This document shows, one piece after another, positions 14,373 through 15,291 of a DNA stretch of 15,291 bases. The stretch's first letter is position 1. Every line of letters begins with the position of its first letter. The DNA lies in the NCBI GenBank assembly GCA_041589565.1, contig JBFHVL010000069.1, positions 1 to 15,291 of the forward strand, written 5' to 3'. Below the pieces are notes generated by a model. It was not told the DNA's origin and did not search any database. It worked only from the letters and a program-made list of their open reading frames with translations. Origin of the DNA: Pleionea sp041589565. GTDB taxonomy: Bacteria; Pseudomonadota; Gammaproteobacteria; Enterobacterales; Kangiellaceae. A program made the translations under genes and the position numbers.

Positions 14373-14427
14373 CTTAGCTGGTGGCATCATACTTCTCCGT
14401 TAACAACGTCTGACTAAGGAGAGTTTG

Positions 14428-14982
14428 ATGAAAGTAAAAGGATTTACCCTGTTTGAACTTCTGTTGGTAGCCAGTTTAACGATCCTTATGGCTGGATTCG
14501 CGATTCCTGGATTCAAAAAATTGCATCACCGCTCAATAATTGAAGCTCAGGCATCGGCCTTATTTTCATTTATACAATTGGGTCGCAAAGAGTCTATCAG
14601 TCGCTCAAAAAACTTCGTACTTTGTGGAACGAGAGACGGATTAGAGTGCGATGCTGACTGGTCTTCTGGTTTCATGCTTTTCCTCGATAATAATAACGAT
14701 GATCAATATAGCGAAGACATCGATCAATTATTCAAATACCACAAAATAGAATCACAGCAACTTTCTATTCGTTGGCGCTCGTTTCGAGGAAACCGACCTG
14801 TTCGCTTTATTCCTGCAGGTATAACCTGGCACAACAACGGTACTTTTGTTATTTGTCATAATCTATATACCGAGCTAGCGAAAGCAATCTTTCTCGCCAA
14901 AAGCGGCAGAGCCGAAATGTCGAGAGATGACAATTTCGATGGGTTTGATGAGCTACGTAATCAGCAACGCATAGAATGTTAA
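14428..14982 (+). CDS. FimT/GspH-type minor pilin (type IV prepilin-like protein)
   Basis: A 184-residue type IV pilin-like protein, probably a minor pilin that helps prime pilus assembly. The N-terminus MKVKG-FTLFELLLVASLTILMAG has the class III signal: a short basic leader, prepilin-peptidase cleavage after Gly5, Phe at +1 and Glu at +5, followed by one membrane-spanning helix. The rest shows the GspH/FimT pattern: an LGRKESISRSKNF helix, VLCGTRDGLECDADWSSGFMLFLDNN, then FIPAGITW, NGTFVICHN and AIFLAKSGRAE. Cys66, Cys74 and Cys143 are at places usual for disulfides. The start is fixed by AAGGAG six bases before the ATG; a TTG one codon earlier is not used. It follows pilSR on the same strand, but no pilV, pilW, pilX or pilE homologues follow it here. 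Confidence 0.85.
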   Translation: MKVKGFTLFELLLVASLTILMAGFAIPGFKKLHHRSIIEAQASALFSFIQLGRKESISRSKNFVLCGTRDGLECDADWSSGFMLFLDNNNDDQYSEDIDQLFKYHKIESQQLSIRWRSFRGNRPVRFIPAGITWHNNGTFVICHNLYTELAKAIFLAKSGRAEMSRDDNFDGFDELRNQQRIEC

Positions 14983-14985
14983 TTG

Positions 14986-15014
14986 AAAACACTAGAGCAA
15001 GGCTCCGGTGTTTT
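14986..15014. terminator. Probable bidirectional terminator between the FimT-like gene and thiI
   Basis: AAAACAC (14986-14992) pairs with GTGTTTT (15008-15014). Inside is a GAGC/GCTC stem with a 3-base loop, separated from the outer stem by two imperfect pairs. T-rich stretches follow on both strands. It lies between two convergent genes, at the usual place for a shared terminator. Confidence 0.7.
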
Positions 15015-15019
15015 AGCTT

Positions 15020-15291
15020 TTACTCATAACGTAAAACTTTAACATTTTCGAAACCTTGCAGTTTCAGATGATGCGCCTGAACTTTACTCATGACTCCTTT
15101 ATCACAATAAAGCAGATAGTTCCGTTGCATATTCAGCTCAGGAAATCGATGATTGATTGAGTAGAACGGGATTTTAAGAATTTCATTATTGATCAGCAAA
15201 AGAGGCTGATTTTCCTGCTCTTCCGGATGACGGATATCGATCACTACATCGTCAACTCCCGGAGTAGTCACCAGTGCAATATCAGTATCAG
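15020..15291 (-). CDS. thiI: ThiI C-terminal rhodanese domain (partial, 5' end beyond right edge)
   Basis: ThiI is the sulfurtransferase for 4-thiouridine in tRNA and, in some bacteria, for the thiazole of thiamine. Only the last 90 or so codons are here; the frame is open to the window edge, so the THUMP and PP-loop parts lie to the right. What is seen is the C-terminal rhodanese-like domain: VVIDIRHPEEQENQPL, then PFYSINHRFPELN and LLYCDKGVMSKVQAHHLKLQGFENVKVLR. This parallels E. coli ThiI (LLWCERGVMSRLQALYL), including the persulfide-carrying cysteine. A GTG at 15271 could look like a start, but the conserved sequence and open frame make it internal. The rhodanese tail is present in gammaproteobacterial ThiI and absent in many others. 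Confidence 0.9.
   Translation of the reverse strand, partial: DTDIALVTTPGVDDVVIDIRHPEEQENQPLLLINNEILKIPFYSINHRFPELNMQRNYLLYCDKGVMSKVQAHHLKLQGFENVKVLRYE

Noticed and set aside
1..15291. CRISPR arrays, insertion sequences, prophage, defence or toxin-antitoxin systems, tRNA genes
   Set aside because: No repeated spacer-like units, transposase or integrase frames, or tRNA-like cloverleaf were seen; nearly all the sequence is taken by conserved housekeeping genes.

Overview
The window looks like an ordinary, gene-dense chromosomal segment of a free-living gammaproteobacterium with fairly low GC. The bamD / rluD-pgeF-clpB neighbourhood, GlnB and ClpB sequences close to those of enterics, a PilS/PilR pair and a ThiI with a rhodanese tail all point that way. 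Gene content and composition would suit the Kangiella/Oceanospirillales side of the class, but that placement is a guess. I saw no insertion sequence, prophage, CRISPR array or tRNA, and no convincing sign of horizontal transfer.

Layout. Positions 1-312 (minus strand) hold the tandem promoters and leader of an rRNA operon whose 16S gene lies just past the left edge. Then follow, all on the minus strand, msrQ and msrP (periplasmic methionine sulfoxide repair) and pssA (phosphatidylserine synthase). Two plus-strand genes come next: a DUF3579 protein and a secreted DUF4124 protein. A bidirectional terminator separates these from a minus-strand cluster read from right to left: rluD (23S pseudouridine synthase), pgeF (YfiH family), a PlsC-like acyltransferase and clpB (disaggregase). 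clpB has its own sigma-32-type heat-shock promoter. bamD (outer-membrane assembly lipoprotein) diverges from rluD.

After a second bidirectional terminator come nadE and glnB (minus strand; NAD synthetase and PII nitrogen signal protein). Diverging from them are pilS and pilR (plus strand; type IV pilus two-component system), followed by a single FimT/GspH-type minor pilin gene. A third terminator separates that gene from the 3' end of thiI, which enters from the right edge.

Functional themes are envelope biogenesis and repair (PssA, PlsC-like, BamD, MsrPQ, PgeF), protein and ribosome quality (ClpB, RluD, rRNA operon), nitrogen/NAD metabolism (GlnB, NadE) and surface pili (PilSR, FimT-like). 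No exciting undescribed multi-gene system is evident. The signals most worth a second look are small and regulatory: a nested hairpin that would mask the msrP ribosome binding site, a 17-codon open frame with an ideal Shine-Dalgarno directly in front of nadE, and the insertion of an acyltransferase with an atypical motif III between pgeF and clpB.
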